Origin: Thalassoroseus pseudoceratinae | GTDB lineage: Bacteria > Planctomycetota > Planctomycetia > Planctomycetales > Planctomycetaceae | NCBI RefSeq assembly: GCF_011634775.1 | Contig: NZ_JAALXT010000003.1 | Coordinates: forward strand, 620,001-684,000 | Direction: 5' to 3' | Length of the DNA: 64,000 bases | Part shown: positions 17,565 to 27,752 of the stretch, piece after piece | Layout: each line of letters opens with the position of its first letter | Position numbering within the stretch: the stretch's first letter is position 1 | Translations under genes and position numbers: made by a program | The notes under the pieces: model-generated | What the model saw: the letters and a program-made list of their open reading frames with translations, nothing else | Told to the model about the DNA's origin: nothing | Databases searched by the model: none

Positions 17565-19508
17565 GTGAATCTCATGCCTGAAACGACCGACACTCAGTTG
17601 CTAGACGGAAAAGTCCCGTCCGGGCCGATGGCCGATCGCTGGACAAAGCACAAAGGCGAATTGAAACTCGTTTCGCCGAACAACAAACGCAAGTTTGACG
17701 TCATTGTTGTCGGCACTGGTTTGGCGGGTGCATCGGCGGCGGCTTCGCTCGCTGAAATGGGCTACAACGTCAAAGCATTTTGCATTCACGACTCCCCGCG
17801 ACGTGCTCACAGTATTGCCGCTCAAGGGGGGATCAACGCCGCCAAGAACTACCCGAACGACGGCGATAGCGTTTGGCGGTTGTTCTACGATACCGTCAAA
17901 GGTGGCGACTTCCGCAGTCGTGAATCCAACGTTCATCGCTTGGCAGAAGTTTCGGGGAACATCATCGACCAATGCGTTGCGCAAGGCGTTCCCTTCGCTC
18001 GTGAATATGGCGGATCACTGGCGAACCGCACGTTTGGCGGTGCGTTGGTCTCGCGAACGTTCTACGCACGTGGCCAAACCGGTCAGCAGTTGCTGCTGGG
18101 GGCTTACGGGTCGTTGATGCGTCAGGTCAAACTTGGCAAAGTGAAACTGTATCCACGACGGGAGATGATGGATCTCGTCACCGTTAACGGGATGGCACGC
18201 GGGATCGTTTGTCGAAACCTGCTCAACGGTGAACTCGAATCCTATGCGGCACACGCCGTCATCTTGTGTACCGGTGGTTATGGAAACGCGTACTATCTTT
18301 CGACGAACGCGAAAGCTTGCAACGTAACTGCAGCGTATCGGTGTCATAAACGTGGAGCATTGTTTGCGAATCCATGCTTCACACAGATTCACCCGACTTG
18401 CATTCCAGTTTCGGGCGATTATCAGTCCAAGCTCACCTTGATGAGCGAAAGCCTGCGGAACGACGGCCGTGTTTGGGTGCCGAAAGATAGCACCGACAAA
18501 CGGCCGCCATCGGAAATTCCGACCGAAGATCGAGACTACTACTTGGAGCGTCGTTATCCCGCCTTCGGGAACATGGTGCCCCGCGATGTGGCCTCCCGAG
18601 CGGCCAAAGAACGCTGTGATTCGGGCTACGGAGTCGGCGATACCGGCATGGCGGTGTATCTCGATTTCAAAGATGCCATTGCCCACTACGGCGAAGACAC
18701 CATCCGAGCCAAGTACGGCAACTTGTTCCATATGTACGAGAAGATTACGGACGAGAACCCGTACAAAGTACCGATGCGGATCTATCCTGCGGTCCACTAC
18801 ACCATGGGGGGACTCTGGGTGGATTACAACTTGCAGAGCAACATCCCAGGGTTGTTCGTGCTTGGTGAAGCAAACTTCTCCGACCACGGTGCCAACAGAC
18901 TCGGTGCCAGTGCGTTGATGCAAGGTCTGGCGGACGGTTATTTCGTTGTGCCGTACACAATTAACGACCACCTCGCGAGTCACAAGTTCAACCCGGTGAG
19001 TGAGAATCACCCGGCGTTCAAGGAAACGTCGGTCGAAGTTCGTAACCGGATGGAGCAACTCCTGTCGATCAAAGGACAACGGTCCGCGACCAGCTTCCAC
19101 CGTGAACTCGGTGCGATCCTGTGGGACAAAGCTGGAATGGCTCGAAATGCGGAAGGGCTCACGACCGCTCTCGAACAAGTGCGAAACTTGCGCGATGAGT
19201 TCTGGAGCAACCTCCACGTCACCGGTGAGGGGGAAAGTCTCAACCAGGAACTCGAACGAGCGGGCCGTGTTGCCGATTTCATCGAGTTTGGAGAACTACT
19301 CACTCGTGATGCGCTCAATCGAGCTGAATCCTGCGGTGGTCACTTCCGTGAGGAATACCAGACCTCCGAAGGCGAAGCTCAACGCGACGATGAAAACTTC
19401 CAATACGTCGCGGCTTGGGAACACAATGGCGTCGGAAAAGAACCAACATTGCGGAAAGAACCGCTCGAATTCGTCGAGATCGAGCCGACTCAGAGGAGTT
19501 ATAAATAA
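17565..19508 (+). CDS. sdhA: Succinate dehydrogenase flavoprotein subunit
   Basis: 647 residues from GTG 17565 (AGAAG just upstream); ATG 17574, three codons later, is equally possible. The FAD-binding motif [21 protein letters not shown] is at about residue 43, the [20 protein letters not shown] block that holds the flavin-linked region follows, and the substrate region includes [16 protein letters not shown]. The C-terminal helical domain carries the expected Arg and Tyr-rich part. It oxidises succinate to fumarate, or the reverse, on the cytoplasmic face. The sequence type matches B-type enzymes. The stop codon overlaps the sdhB start by one base (TAATG). Confidence 0.95.
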   Translation: MNLMPETTDTQLLDGKVPSGPMADRWTKHKGELKLVSPNNKRKFDVIVVGTGLAGASAAASLAEMGYNVKAFCIHDSPRRAHSIAAQGGINAAKNYPNDGDSVWRLFYDTVKGGDFRSRESNVHRLAEVSGNIIDQCVAQGVPFAREYGGSLANRTFGGALVSRTFYARGQTGQQLLLGAYGSLMRQVKLGKVKLYPRREMMDLVTVNGMARGIVCRNLLNGELESYAAHAVILCTGGYGNAYYLSTNAKACNVTAAYRCHKRGALFANPCFTQIHPTCIPVSGDYQSKLTLMSESLRNDGRVWVPKDSTDKRPPSEIPTEDRDYYLERRYPAFGNMVPRDVASRAAKERCDSGYGVGDTGMAVYLDFKDAIAHYGEDTIRAKYGNLFHMYEKITDENPYKVPMRIYPAVHYTMGGLWVDYNLQSNIPGLFVLGEANFSDHGANRLGASALMQGLADGYFVVPYTINDHLASHKFNPVSENHPAFKETSVEVRNRMEQLLSIKGQRSATSFHRELGAILWDKAGMARNAEGLTTALEQVRNLRDEFWSNLHVTGEGESLNQELERAGRVADFIEFGELLTRDALNRAESCGGHFREEYQTSEGEAQRDDENFQYVAAWEHNGVGKEPTLRKEPLEFVEIEPTQRSYK

Positions 19509-20314
19509 TGACCTCCATTCCTGATGCTCGTGAGAATCAATCTCACGACCTTTTGAATCTGACGCTAAAAATCTGGCGTCAATCGTCGACTGACGAGCGT
19601 GGTCGTTTCCAAACCTACAAGCTTTCTGGCATCTCGACGCATATGTCGTTTCTTGAGATGCTGGATGTGCTGAATGAGCAACTCGTCAGCCAAGGCGAAG
19701 AACCCGTGGCATTCGATCACGATTGCCGCGAGGGAATTTGCGGTTCGTGCGGGATGATGATCAACGGTCAAGCCCATGGGCCGGACAAAGAAACCACCGC
19801 GTGCCAACTGCACATGCGGAAGTTCGGCAACGGAGATACAATCGTCATCGAACCGTGGCGTGCCTCGGCGTTTCCGGTCTTGCGGGACTTGGTCGTCGAT
19901 CGGTCTGCACTGGATCGTATCATCGAATCGGGTGGTTATGTCTCGGTCAACACTGGCAACGCCCGAGACGCCAACAACCTGCCCGTCCCGAAGCAAAACG
20001 CGGACTTGGCGATGGAGGCTGCTGCGTGTATCGGCTGCGGTGCGTGCGTTGCGGCTTGCAAGAACGCATCAGCGATGTTGTTCACCAGTGCGAAAGTCTC
20101 GCAAATGGCTCTCTTGCCGCAAGGGCACCCGGAACGCGACCGCCGTGTTCTGAACATGGTTGCCCAAATGGACGAGGAAGGTTTCGGTGCTTGCACCAAT
20201 ACCAACCAGTGCCAAGCAGCTTGTCCGGCGGGAATTCAGGTCACGAACATCCATCGGATGAACCGCGAGTATCTGCGGGCATCCCTTTGTTCCAGCGAGA
20301 TGCCACCCGCCTAA
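19508..20314 (+). CDS. sdhB: Succinate dehydrogenase iron-sulfur subunit
   Basis: 268 residues. The [2Fe-2S] ligands are in [12 protein letters not shown] with a further Cys in TACQLHM; the C-terminal ferredoxin-like part has [13 protein letters not shown] and [12 protein letters not shown] for the [4Fe-4S] and [3Fe-4S] centres. It carries electrons from the flavin of SdhA to the heme/quinone subunit. The one-base overlap with sdhA indicates translational coupling, and a strong terminator follows. Confidence 0.95.
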   Translation: MTSIPDARENQSHDLLNLTLKIWRQSSTDERGRFQTYKLSGISTHMSFLEMLDVLNEQLVSQGEEPVAFDHDCREGICGSCGMMINGQAHGPDKETTACQLHMRKFGNGDTIVIEPWRASAFPVLRDLVVDRSALDRIIESGGYVSVNTGNARDANNLPVPKQNADLAMEAAACIGCGACVAACKNASAMLFTSAKVSQMALLPQGHPERDRRVLNMVAQMDEEGFGACTNTNQCQAACPAGIQVTNIHRMNREYLRASLCSSEMPPA

Positions 20315-20352
20315 TGCATTTGACGGTACGGCAGCAAGTTGATTGTAATAGT

Positions 20353-20375
20353 GCCCGGTTATCGCCGGGCTTTTT
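20353..20375 (+). terminator. Rho-independent terminator of sdhCAB
   Basis: GCCCGG (20353-20358) pairs with CCGGGC (20365-20370) around a six-base loop, followed by five T and then a further T-rich stretch. It lies between the sdhB stop and gcvT. Confidence 0.88.
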
Positions 20376-20401
20376 CTTTTGATTCACGAAAGTTTGATTC
20401 C

Positions 20402-21484
20402 ATGACTGGCCAACCCATGCAAACCGCGTTTTACGATTGGCATGTGGCGAACGGTGGCCGAATGGTCGATTTCGCCGGTTGGGAAATGCCGATTCGGTAT
20501 GGCACGATCATTGAAGAACATCAGATCATCCGCTCCGCCGCTGGTTTGTTCGACATCGCTCATATGGGGCGACTTTGGATTCTCGGGGCCGACGCGCAGA
20601 AATTTCTCAACCGTGTCGTGACCATGAATGTTTCAAAGCTAAAGGACGGCCAAGTCCGTTACGCTCTGGTCACGAACGAGTCCGGCGGGGTGCTGGATGA
20701 CGTTTTGGTGTACCGAGTCGAAGACGGGTTTCTGGTCGTGGTGAATGCTTCGAACCGCGAAAAAATCGTCGATTGGTTCCAGGCTCATACCGATGGATTC
20801 GACATCACCCTTGAGGATCGAACGCAAGCAGACCCAATGTTCGCGTTGCAGGGACCGAAGTCATTTGAGATTCTCAACCCGCTCGTGGAATTCGATTTGA
20901 GTAATCTGCGGTACTATCGAAATGTGAAAACGGAGATCAATGGCGTTTCCGTATTGTTGAGCCGGACTGGCTACACGGGCGAAGACGGCTTTGAAATCAT
21001 CGCCGCGAAGGAAAGCGTTCTGAAGCTGTGGGAGCATATCCACAGTCTTGGCGTGCCCGCGTGTGGTTTGGGATGTCGGGACACGTTGCGTTTGGAGGCC
21101 GGGATGCCGTTGTATGGGCATGAACTATCGGAGTCGATCGACCCCATCAGCGCAGGACTCGAATTCGCTGTTCACTTCGGTTGTGATTTCATCGGCGAAT
21201 CCGCACTTCAGAAACTCTCGGATGACGGTCCGACAAGTCGTCGAATTGGTTTGAGTCTCGACGGTCGTCGCGTGCCTCGGGAAGGGTGTCGGATTTTCGC
21301 AGGTGATCAAGAAGTGGGCGAAGTGACGTCGGGAACATTTTCACCCACGCTTGAGCGTCCGATTGCAATGGCCTACGTTGCGTCGTCCGCATCAGCCTTG
21401 GGAACGGAACTTGAAATCGAAGTTCGTAACAGTCGGCTTCAAGCCACCGTCGTCGAACTCCCGTTCTACAAACGTAAGAAATAA
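20402..21484 (+). CDS. gcvT: Aminomethyltransferase (glycine cleavage T-protein)
   Basis: 360 residues from ATG 20402; the frame upstream runs through the sdhB terminator and is not coding. The start MQTAFYDWHVANGGRMVDFAGWEMP is typical, as is SRTGYTGEDGFEI in the middle and GLGCRDTLRLEAGMPLYGHE near the active-site end. The T-protein takes the aminomethyl group from H-protein to tetrahydrofolate, giving methylene-THF and ammonia. The H and P proteins are not in this window. Folate-binding YgfZ-like relatives are less likely given the intact catalytic block. Confidence 0.9.
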   Translation: MTGQPMQTAFYDWHVANGGRMVDFAGWEMPIRYGTIIEEHQIIRSAAGLFDIAHMGRLWILGADAQKFLNRVVTMNVSKLKDGQVRYALVTNESGGVLDDVLVYRVEDGFLVVVNASNREKIVDWFQAHTDGFDITLEDRTQADPMFALQGPKSFEILNPLVEFDLSNLRYYRNVKTEINGVSVLLSRTGYTGEDGFEIIAAKESVLKLWEHIHSLGVPACGLGCRDTLRLEAGMPLYGHELSESIDPISAGLEFAVHFGCDFIGESALQKLSDDGPTSRRIGLSLDGRRVPREGCRIFAGDQEVGEVTSGTFSPTLERPIAMAYVASSASALGTELEIEVRNSRLQATVVELPFYKRKK

Positions 21485-21504
21485 TCCGGTCCCGATTGTG
21501 TTTG

Positions 21505-22449
21505 TCAGTCAGTTGCGGATTCGTTCATCAGCGGTTGAGCGCCCTTTTTGCGGAGAATCGCCGCGATTTCACGACCGAGTTCAGTGGGGGCTTCCAAGGA
21601 ACCGGTTGCAGTCGCGTCGATTTTCGTTTGGCCATCGGCGGAAAGCACGACGGCGTCGAGTTTCATGGCCCCTTCCGTGAACTGTGTCCAAGTGCCGACC
21701 GGCGCGTGACAACCAGCTTCCAATTCCGAAAGGACCACACGCTCCGCAGTCACGGCGGCATACACGTTCCGATTGGAAATTTCCTGCAAGACTTCGCGTA
21801 ACTCGACGTCGTCGTCCCGACATTCGAGTCCCAACGCGCCCTGACCAACCGCCGGGTACATCAACGGTGGCCTGAGCACTTGCGAAACTCGATCTGCCAG
21901 ACCAAGACGAGTCAAACCGGCAACTGCCAGGATGATGCCGTCGAATTCGCCGTCGTCCACTTTATTCACACGGGTAGGAACGTTCCCGCGAACTGGCACA
22001 AATTCGATGTCGGTCCGGGAGTGCAACAACTGAGCCTGACGACGAAGGCTACCGGTGCCGATGCGTGATCCGGGCGGTAACGACTCCCAATTCATGCTCG
22101 ATTCGGCATTCGCAGGGAGTACCAGGGCATCGAATACGTCGGCCCGATCGGGAACACCAGCTAGCACCAGTCCCGGCACCGGTACGGTTGGCAAATCTTT
22201 GAGACTGTGAACTGCCAGATCGGCATCGTTGTCGAGGACAACACGTTGAACTTCCCGTGTAAATACGCCTTGGCCACCCATTTGATGAAGTGCCGCTTGC
22301 CGATCTCGGTCGCCAATCGTAGAAACGTGGATCAGTTCAACTTCGTGTTGCGGACAGGCTGAGCGAAGGAGGTCGGCGACATGGTTGGCCTGCCACAATG
22401 CGAGATCACTCGATCGGGTGGCAATACGGAAAGTCCGAGCAGTAGTCAT
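21505..22449 (-). CDS. hemC: Porphobilinogen deaminase (hydroxymethylbilane synthase)
   Basis: 314 residues, normal length. The start RIATRSSDLALWQANHVADLL, the catalytic-Asp region VHSLKDLPT, and the cofactor-binding cysteine in LEAGCHAPVG (about residue 245) are all present. It joins four porphobilinogen units into hydroxymethylbilane for heme synthesis, using a covalently bound dipyrromethane cofactor. It lies 51 bp after comF on the same strand and converges on gcvT with 20 bp between stops. Confidence 0.95.
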   Translation of the reverse strand: MTTARTFRIATRSSDLALWQANHVADLLRSACPQHEVELIHVSTIGDRDRQAALHQMGGQGVFTREVQRVVLDNDADLAVHSLKDLPTVPVPGLVLAGVPDRADVFDALVLPANAESSMNWESLPPGSRIGTGSLRRQAQLLHSRTDIEFVPVRGNVPTRVNKVDDGEFDGIILAVAGLTRLGLADRVSQVLRPPLMYPAVGQGALGLECRDDDVELREVLQEISNRNVYAAVTAERVVLSELEAGCHAPVGTWTQFTEGAMKLDAVVLSADGQTKIDATATGSLEAPTELGREIAAILRKKGAQPLMNESATD

Positions 22450-22500
22450 ATCGGTTTGCTATTTCCCGTTTCGGGCGGATTCGGAATGAACCGGGCTCGA

Positions 22501-23271
22501 TCAAAATGGAGTTTGGTCGCGAACATCGCCCAGCCCACGTGCGAGAACGGCCACTATGATGGACTCCGCTCCGGATTCTCGCAAGAGCTTCGCAATTCGG
22601 TTTGCGGTCGTGCCCGTTGTCAGCACATCATCGATTAACAAGATGCGTTTACCGGCCACGTGCTTTCGGTCTCGCAATCGAAACGCAGCACGAAGGTTCT
22701 TTCGCCTCTGGGCTGGTGTTAACGTGGCTTGTCTCGCGGTCCGTCGCGATTTGACCAACAGAAACCGGTCGCACGGAATCCGTAATTGACGGCTAATCAC
22801 ATCGGCTAGCAATTCGGCCGAATCCGCACGACGACCAAGCCGTTGTGACCAGTGATGCGGCACGCCAACTGCGAGATCATATGGAGAAGACATCTCGGCC
22901 GCAATCCGTTCGCTGAGGAGTTGCGCCATGGCCGATGCCAACGGTGCTTGTCGATGGAATTTGAGCCGATGAATGACGCTACGAAGTTCGTCGTCGTACA
23001 CTCCAAGACTGAGCACGCGATCAAATGCGAAGCGGTCATTTTGGCAGTGGATGCAATCGGAACTTGTATCGAGATGTGGGCCGACAGACGCGTCACAGCG
23101 TTGGCAGATGTGCAGTCGAAGCGGACTGAGCTTCTCACGGCATCCGTGGCAAAGTCTCGTGAGTTCATCCAACTCGGAATCTTCCTGCAGACAATTGACG
23201 CACGCAGGTGGATAGATTCCGTCGAGCACGTGCCGGAAGATTCGTTTCGGGAGTTGCCACCGATTGAGCAT
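22501..23271 (-). CDS. comF: ComF-family phosphoribosyltransferase-like protein
   Basis: 256 residues. The N-terminus has a zinc-ribbon-like set of cysteines (CVNCLQ, CHGC, CQRC, CIHC), followed by a type I phosphoribosyltransferase fold with the PRPP-binding loop ILLIDDVLTTGTTA near residue 215. ComF proteins are needed for DNA uptake in competent bacteria; elsewhere they are common with no proven role. It lies upstream of hemC on the same strand, probably in one transcript, and is divergent from hpnE. Confidence 0.88.
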   Translation of the reverse strand: MLNRWQLPKRIFRHVLDGIYPPACVNCLQEDSELDELTRLCHGCREKLSPLRLHICQRCDASVGPHLDTSSDCIHCQNDRFAFDRVLSLGVYDDELRSVIHRLKFHRQAPLASAMAQLLSERIAAEMSSPYDLAVGVPHHWSQRLGRRADSAELLADVISRQLRIPCDRFLLVKSRRTARQATLTPAQRRKNLRAAFRLRDRKHVAGKRILLIDDVLTTGTTANRIAKLLRESGAESIIVAVLARGLGDVRDQTPF

Positions 23272-23397
23272 TGTTTCAGTTCGGCTCGTGTGGACACTTC
23301 GCTTCGATGCAGACCTGGCCTATGATGCAAAAACAATGCAATGTGTGCGAGTGAGTCCACCAATTTTCCCGATTCAGAAGTGACTAAATAGGTGTCG

Positions 23398-24837
23398 ATG
23401 TCAAACCGAGAGAATCGCGTTGTCGTGATTGGTGGCGGTCTTGCCGGACTAGCGGCGACAACTGCATTGGCAGCACGCGGGTATCCTGTGACCTTGTTGG
23501 AATCCCGACCCCGACTTGGCGGCCGCGCGAGTTCGTTTGTCGATCAGACAACCGGTCAGCTGATCGACAATTGTCAGCACGTCAACATGGGCTGCTGCAC
23601 GAATTTTCGCCACTTTTGCGAGACCGTCGGAATTGCTGACCGCTTGGAACGGCAATCGGCCTTGTATTTCATTGGTCCGGACGGTCAGCAAACAACATTT
23701 TCGGCGTCTTGGTTGCCAACGCCGTTGCACCTCTTGCCGGCGTTTCGTCGACTGACTTACCTTTCCCGCAACGATCTCCGTGGGATTGCTTGGGGATTGA
23801 AATCACTGGCCAAGCCATTGAAGACGGCCGAAAGTCAGGATGAGACCTTTGCGAGCTGGCTCAGTCGCCATGATCAAACTCCGAACGCGATCGAACGGTT
23901 TTGGTTTGTGGTGCTGGTCAGTGCGTTGAGTGAGACGTTGGATCGGATCGATGTTGCATCGGCTCGGAAAGTTTTTGTGGATGGTTTCATGGCCAGTCGG
24001 GATGGCTGGACGGTCGAGATTCCGACGGTCCCGTTATCTGAGTTCTACGGCGAAACCCTCCGTGAGTGGCTCGAGAATCATTCCGTCGACGTGAAGCTAT
24101 TGACGGGGGTTCGGGAATTGAAGATCGCGAATGACCATGTCACACACGTTGAGTTGCGAGACGGTTCGACGATCGAGGGCGATGATTTCGTGCTGGCGGT
24201 GCCCCATCATCGGGTGCAGTCATTGCTTCCCGAGTCGTGGCGGGAGCATCCGGAAGTCCAGGCCGTGGACGATTTGGAGTCCGCACCGATTTCGAGCGTG
24301 CACCTCTGGTTTGATCGCCCGGTCACCGATCTGCCGCACGCCGTGTTGATCGAGAAAACTTCGCAGTGGCTATTCAATCGGGGATTAACCGATGAGTCGT
24401 CGCCGTTCTCCGGGCACTATTATCAAGTTGTGATCAGTGCGAGTCGCGATCTTTCGGGCCGGTCCAGCGACGAGATCGTTCGGGAGGTCGTTGAGGAACT
24501 GAAATCCGTTTGGCCAAACGCCGCCGAAGCGAACCTCCTGCATTCACGTTTTGTGACCGAACATCGAGCCGTGTTCTCGGTCCGCCCGGAGTCGAGACGC
24601 TGTCGACTACCGCAGCAATCGCCGATTCCGAATTTGCAATTTGCGGGCGATTGGACTCGCACCGGTTGGCCGGCGACCATGGAAGGGGCAGTTCGCAGCG
24701 GATATTTTGCCGCCAGCAATATTCTTGGCAAGGCGGCAGAAGGGAAAATGTCCGTCGTTCAACCGGACTTGCCGACGGCTTGGCTCTCGCGTCGGTTATT
24801 CGGACTGTCGAAAAATCCGCCAGGCGTTTCCGAATGA
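23398..24837 (+). CDS. hpnE: Hydroxysqualene dehydroxylase (squalene-associated FAD desaturase)
   Basis: About 479 residues from ATG 23398; GTG 23392 is an alternative two codons earlier. A dinucleotide fold, VVVIGGGLAGLAATTALAARG, opens the protein, followed by LLESRPRLGGRASS. The family hallmark IDNCQHVNMGCCTNF is at about residues 60-75, and the FAD-binding end LQFAGDWTRTGWPATMEGAVRSGY is at the C-terminus. HpnE completes squalene synthesis from hydroxysqualene for hopanoids or sterols. The usual partners hpnC and hpnD are not in this window. Confidence 0.85.
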   Translation: MSNRENRVVVIGGGLAGLAATTALAARGYPVTLLESRPRLGGRASSFVDQTTGQLIDNCQHVNMGCCTNFRHFCETVGIADRLERQSALYFIGPDGQQTTFSASWLPTPLHLLPAFRRLTYLSRNDLRGIAWGLKSLAKPLKTAESQDETFASWLSRHDQTPNAIERFWFVVLVSALSETLDRIDVASARKVFVDGFMASRDGWTVEIPTVPLSEFYGETLREWLENHSVDVKLLTGVRELKIANDHVTHVELRDGSTIEGDDFVLAVPHHRVQSLLPESWREHPEVQAVDDLESAPISSVHLWFDRPVTDLPHAVLIEKTSQWLFNRGLTDESSPFSGHYYQVVISASRDLSGRSSDEIVREVVEELKSVWPNAAEANLLHSRFVTEHRAVFSVRPESRRCRLPQQSPIPNLQFAGDWTRTGWPATMEGAVRSGYFAASNILGKAAEGKMSVVQPDLPTAWLSRRLFGLSKNPPGVSE

Positions 24838-25021
24838 TTTTCGCCGATTCCAACGCTTGACGTTCATTCTGCGTAGAATGGGTGAAGTCTCATTGAGACG
24901 GTGTTATCGGGAGATTGGAAGAAACGTCATCTTGTCGTCATTGGCGGATTGCGATACGATTTCTTGATGAGTGTCTGTGCGACAGTCAACCCCGTCACAT
25001 TCGTTGGCCATTCGGAATTGG

Positions 25022-27091
25022 ATGAAGTCTATGAAGTGGAAGGCCCCCGCCCGCGTTGGAATTACATTGACGTTCGCTATGGTGTTGTTCGCCGCGTTGG
25101 GTTTCATCGCCCATGCGAATTCCAAACCAGCCGCCGGCGATGAGAAAACCGCGAAGCTCGTCTCCGAGATGATCAGTCGATACCACATCAGTCGAAAAAA
25201 CATCGACGATGAGGTTTCCCAGCGGTTGCTCAATCGGTTCCTCGAACAGCTGGACCCGCAAAAGCTCTACTACATCCAAAGCGACATCGACAAGTTCATG
25301 GCTCTGAAGACAGAGCTTGATGACCAAATCAAATCGGGCGATGTGCAATTCGCCTTTACCGCATTCGATGTGTACGATCAACGGTTGGCCGAGCGGATGA
25401 AACTCGTCAATAAGTTGATCGATCGTGATTACGACTACACCATCGAAGAAGAGATGGTTACCGATGCGGACGAGCTTGATTGGGCCAAATCGGATGAGGA
25501 AATCGCCGAACGGTGGCGGAAACGGATCAAGTACGATTTGCTCACGCTGAAACTCGATGGCACGGAGATGGACGAGGCTCGCGAGCGACTCCACAAACGC
25601 TACCACAACATTCAGTCAATGATGGAGCAGACCGAGGGTTTCGAGAAACTCGAAATGTACTTGTCCTCGTTGACCCACTGTTTTGATCCGCACTCCAGCT
25701 ACATGTCGCCCGAGACATTGGACGATTTCCAAATTCAAATGCGGTTGCGTTTGGAGGGGATCGGTGCTGCGTTGCGAAGCGAAGATGGTTATACCACGGT
25801 CGCGCAGATCGTGCCGGGTGGAGCCGCTGAGAAGGATGGCCGACTCAAAGTTGGCGATAAAATTATCGGTGTCGCGCAAGAAGACGGCGAATTTACCGAC
25901 ATTGTCGAAATGAAACTGAGTCGCGTGGTTCGCTTGATTCGTGGCAACAAAGGCACTGTCGTGCGGTTGCAAGTCAAACCGAAGACGGCACCAACCGAAA
26001 TCAAAACGTACGATCTCGTACGCCAAGAAATTGAACTCAAGAGTTCCGAAGTTAAAGGCGAGATCATCGATCTTTCCGAACGACTTGGAGAAGGCAAAGG
26101 CAAAATCGGCGTGATTAACATCCCGTCGTTTTACCGCGACTTCGATGGTGCTCGTTCCGGGGTGGCCAACTTCAAAAGTACTTCGCGAGACGTCCACAAG
26201 GTTCTGCAAGACTTTGAGAAGCAGGGCGGAGTGGATGCCGTCGTCATCGATTTGCGGATGAACGGCGGTGGCGCGTTAAGTGAAGCAATTGAAGTGACCG
26301 GGTTGTTCATCAACGATGGCCCAGTGGTCATGGTCAAAGAGCAAGACGGCAATATCAAGAGCCATAACGATGTCGATGAAGGCGTTGCCTACACCGGTCC
26401 GCTGGTTGTGGTTTGCAACCGCTTGTCGGCGTCCGCTTCGGAAATTTTCGCCGGTGCGATCAAGGACTACGGTCGCGGCATCGTCGTCGGCGACACCACC
26501 ACACACGGCAAAGGAACCGTTCAAAACGTGATGCCAGTGGCACGCACGACGTTCCGATTCCTCAGTCCACCGGAAAGCCGCGGGGCTTTGAAGCTGACCA
26601 TCAATCAGTTCTACCGCGTGAACGGTGCTAGTACACAAAACCGAGGTGTGACGAGCGACATCGTATTGCCATCGTTGATCGATCATATGGACCTCGGGGA
26701 ATCGTTTCTGGACAACGCTCTGAAGTTTGACCAAGTCGACGAAGTGGATCACGATCGGTATGGCATGCGTGGAAACGAAGTCATCTCAGCGTTGCAACAA
26801 GCCAACGCACAGCGGATCAAGCAGGACGAAGAGTTCCAGAAGGTCAACGAGCGAATCACGAAGTACATGAAACGCAAGAACCGCAAGACGGTTTCGTTGA
26901 ACGAAGCAACCCTCAAGGCTGAGCAAGAAAACGAAAAGAAAGAAGCTGAGGAAGAAGAGGAACTCGATGAAGCCGCCGACGACAACGCCGACGGTCCTGT
27001 GTTCCCCGAGGGATACTACAACGATGAGTTGCTGCATATCACGCAGGACTACATCGATCAGTTGAAGCGAACTCGCACAGTGAACCGCTAA
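25022..27091 (+). CDS. Tail-specific (C-terminal processing) protease, S41 family
   Basis: About 689 residues from ATG 25022; the frame opens at 24971 and ATG 25031 is also possible. A membrane segment or signal (ITLTFAMVLFAALGFIAHA) near the N-terminus directs it outside the cytoplasm. A helical N-terminal domain of the Prc type precedes a PDZ domain (about 230-300) and the S41 catalytic domain, with Ser in SASASEIFAGAI and Lys in THGKGTVQ, the Ser-Lys dyad. The C-terminal region is Glu- and Lys-rich. The enzyme trims C-termini of envelope proteins. Its stop codon overlaps the stop of the next, oppositely directed gene. Confidence 0.92.
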   Translation: MKSMKWKAPARVGITLTFAMVLFAALGFIAHANSKPAAGDEKTAKLVSEMISRYHISRKNIDDEVSQRLLNRFLEQLDPQKLYYIQSDIDKFMALKTELDDQIKSGDVQFAFTAFDVYDQRLAERMKLVNKLIDRDYDYTIEEEMVTDADELDWAKSDEEIAERWRKRIKYDLLTLKLDGTEMDEARERLHKRYHNIQSMMEQTEGFEKLEMYLSSLTHCFDPHSSYMSPETLDDFQIQMRLRLEGIGAALRSEDGYTTVAQIVPGGAAEKDGRLKVGDKIIGVAQEDGEFTDIVEMKLSRVVRLIRGNKGTVVRLQVKPKTAPTEIKTYDLVRQEIELKSSEVKGEIIDLSERLGEGKGKIGVINIPSFYRDFDGARSGVANFKSTSRDVHKVLQDFEKQGGVDAVVIDLRMNGGGALSEAIEVTGLFINDGPVVMVKEQDGNIKSHNDVDEGVAYTGPLVVVCNRLSASASEIFAGAIKDYGRGIVVGDTTTHGKGTVQNVMPVARTTFRFLSPPESRGALKLTINQFYRVNGASTQNRGVTSDIVLPSLIDHMDLGESFLDNALKFDQVDEVDHDRYGMRGNEVISALQQANAQRIKQDEEFQKVNERITKYMKRKNRKTVSLNEATLKAEQENEKKEAEEEEELDEAADDNADGPVFPEGYYNDELLHITQDYIDQLKRTRTVNR

Positions 27092-27498
27092 TCGGTTTCA
27101 CGCTTAGATTGAGAAAGCCTTCGGAGTGGCAACACTTCGAAGGCTTTTTTCTTTGTATATTGAATGCGTTCGACAAACACATCCAACGCTTTGCTGTCGG
27201 GCATGCCGCTGCCGTGGGTTTCGCCACCCATGAGTTGGCTGGAGATATCGCCGTAGCTGATAAACAGCAAACCGGGCGGGCATTCCCCTTTGTCCTTGTC
27301 GACCGGCACTTCCACACTGCCGAATTCATTCCACATCCGCACCCGTTCGCCAGCGGTCAACGATAGCCGCTCCATATCCTCAGCGTTCATCCGTAGCGTG
27401 TTAATTTCGTCGCGATAGTTGTCGGTGTACTTGCCTTCGTTCAGGCTTGTCCCTTGTCGACTTGTCCGACCGGGAATCAGGATAAACGTCTCTGGCAT
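27088..27498 (-). CDS. Formylmethanofuran dehydrogenase subunit D-like protein
   Basis: 136 residues. The sequence reads as a molybdopterin-dinucleotide-binding domain of the FmdD/FwdD type: GRTSRQGTSLNEGKYTDNY at the N-terminus, MNAEDMERLSLTAGERV in the middle, and the subunit-D signature THGSGMPDSKALDVFVE near residue 95. In methanogens this subunit works with the molybdenum or tungsten subunit B in C1 metabolism; planctomycetes carry methanopterin-linked C1 genes. No other Fmd/Fhc gene is in the window. Its last 20 codons overlap the protease terminator, and the two stops share CTAA. Confidence 0.75.
   Translation of the reverse strand: MPETFILIPGRTSRQGTSLNEGKYTDNYRDEINTLRMNAEDMERLSLTAGERVRMWNEFGSVEVPVDKDKGECPPGLLFISYGDISSQLMGGETHGSGMPDSKALDVFVERIQYTKKKAFEVLPLRRLSQSKRETD
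27116..27150 (+). terminator. Rho-independent terminator of the tail-specific protease
   Basis: A 13-bp stem (27116-27128 with 27133-27145, one G-U pair) closes a GCAA tetraloop and is followed by a T run. It lies 25 bp past the plus-strand stop and inside the coding end of the minus-strand FwdD-like gene, so one stretch does both jobs. Confidence 0.85.
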
Positions 27499-27633
27499 CG
27501 CGTTGTTGACCTTGCTTCAATCATCGTGGTCTGTATTGCCCAGACGGTCGGGCGTGCTGATTATCGATCGCGAGGGTTCGATTTGCAATCCGTCGGTCGC
27601 TCTTCGAGTCCTCGGCTTTGCTCAGCTTGACCT

Positions 27634-27652
27634 GGCAATTCGAAAAATTGCC
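27634..27652. promoter_or_regulatory. Inverted repeat in a divergent promoter region
   Basis: GGCAATT (27634-27640) and AATTGCC (27646-27652) are perfect arms around five bases, between the FwdD-like gene and the nuclease gene. It is a possible operator for either gene; no matching regulator is adjacent. Confidence 0.35.
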
Positions 27653-27752
27653 GACCGGCAGTTCTTTTCCAAGCGAGGTGACTTCGATAGGATAAACAAA
27701 CTCGCGAATAGGGATCGCGAGACACCACGGACGACGGTGCCGGGAGGGCAGC

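Noticed and set aside
18015-19217. Long open frame on the minus strand opposite sdhA
   Set aside because: It runs through a well-identified gene, has no ribosome site or family feature, and reflects codon bias on the other strand.
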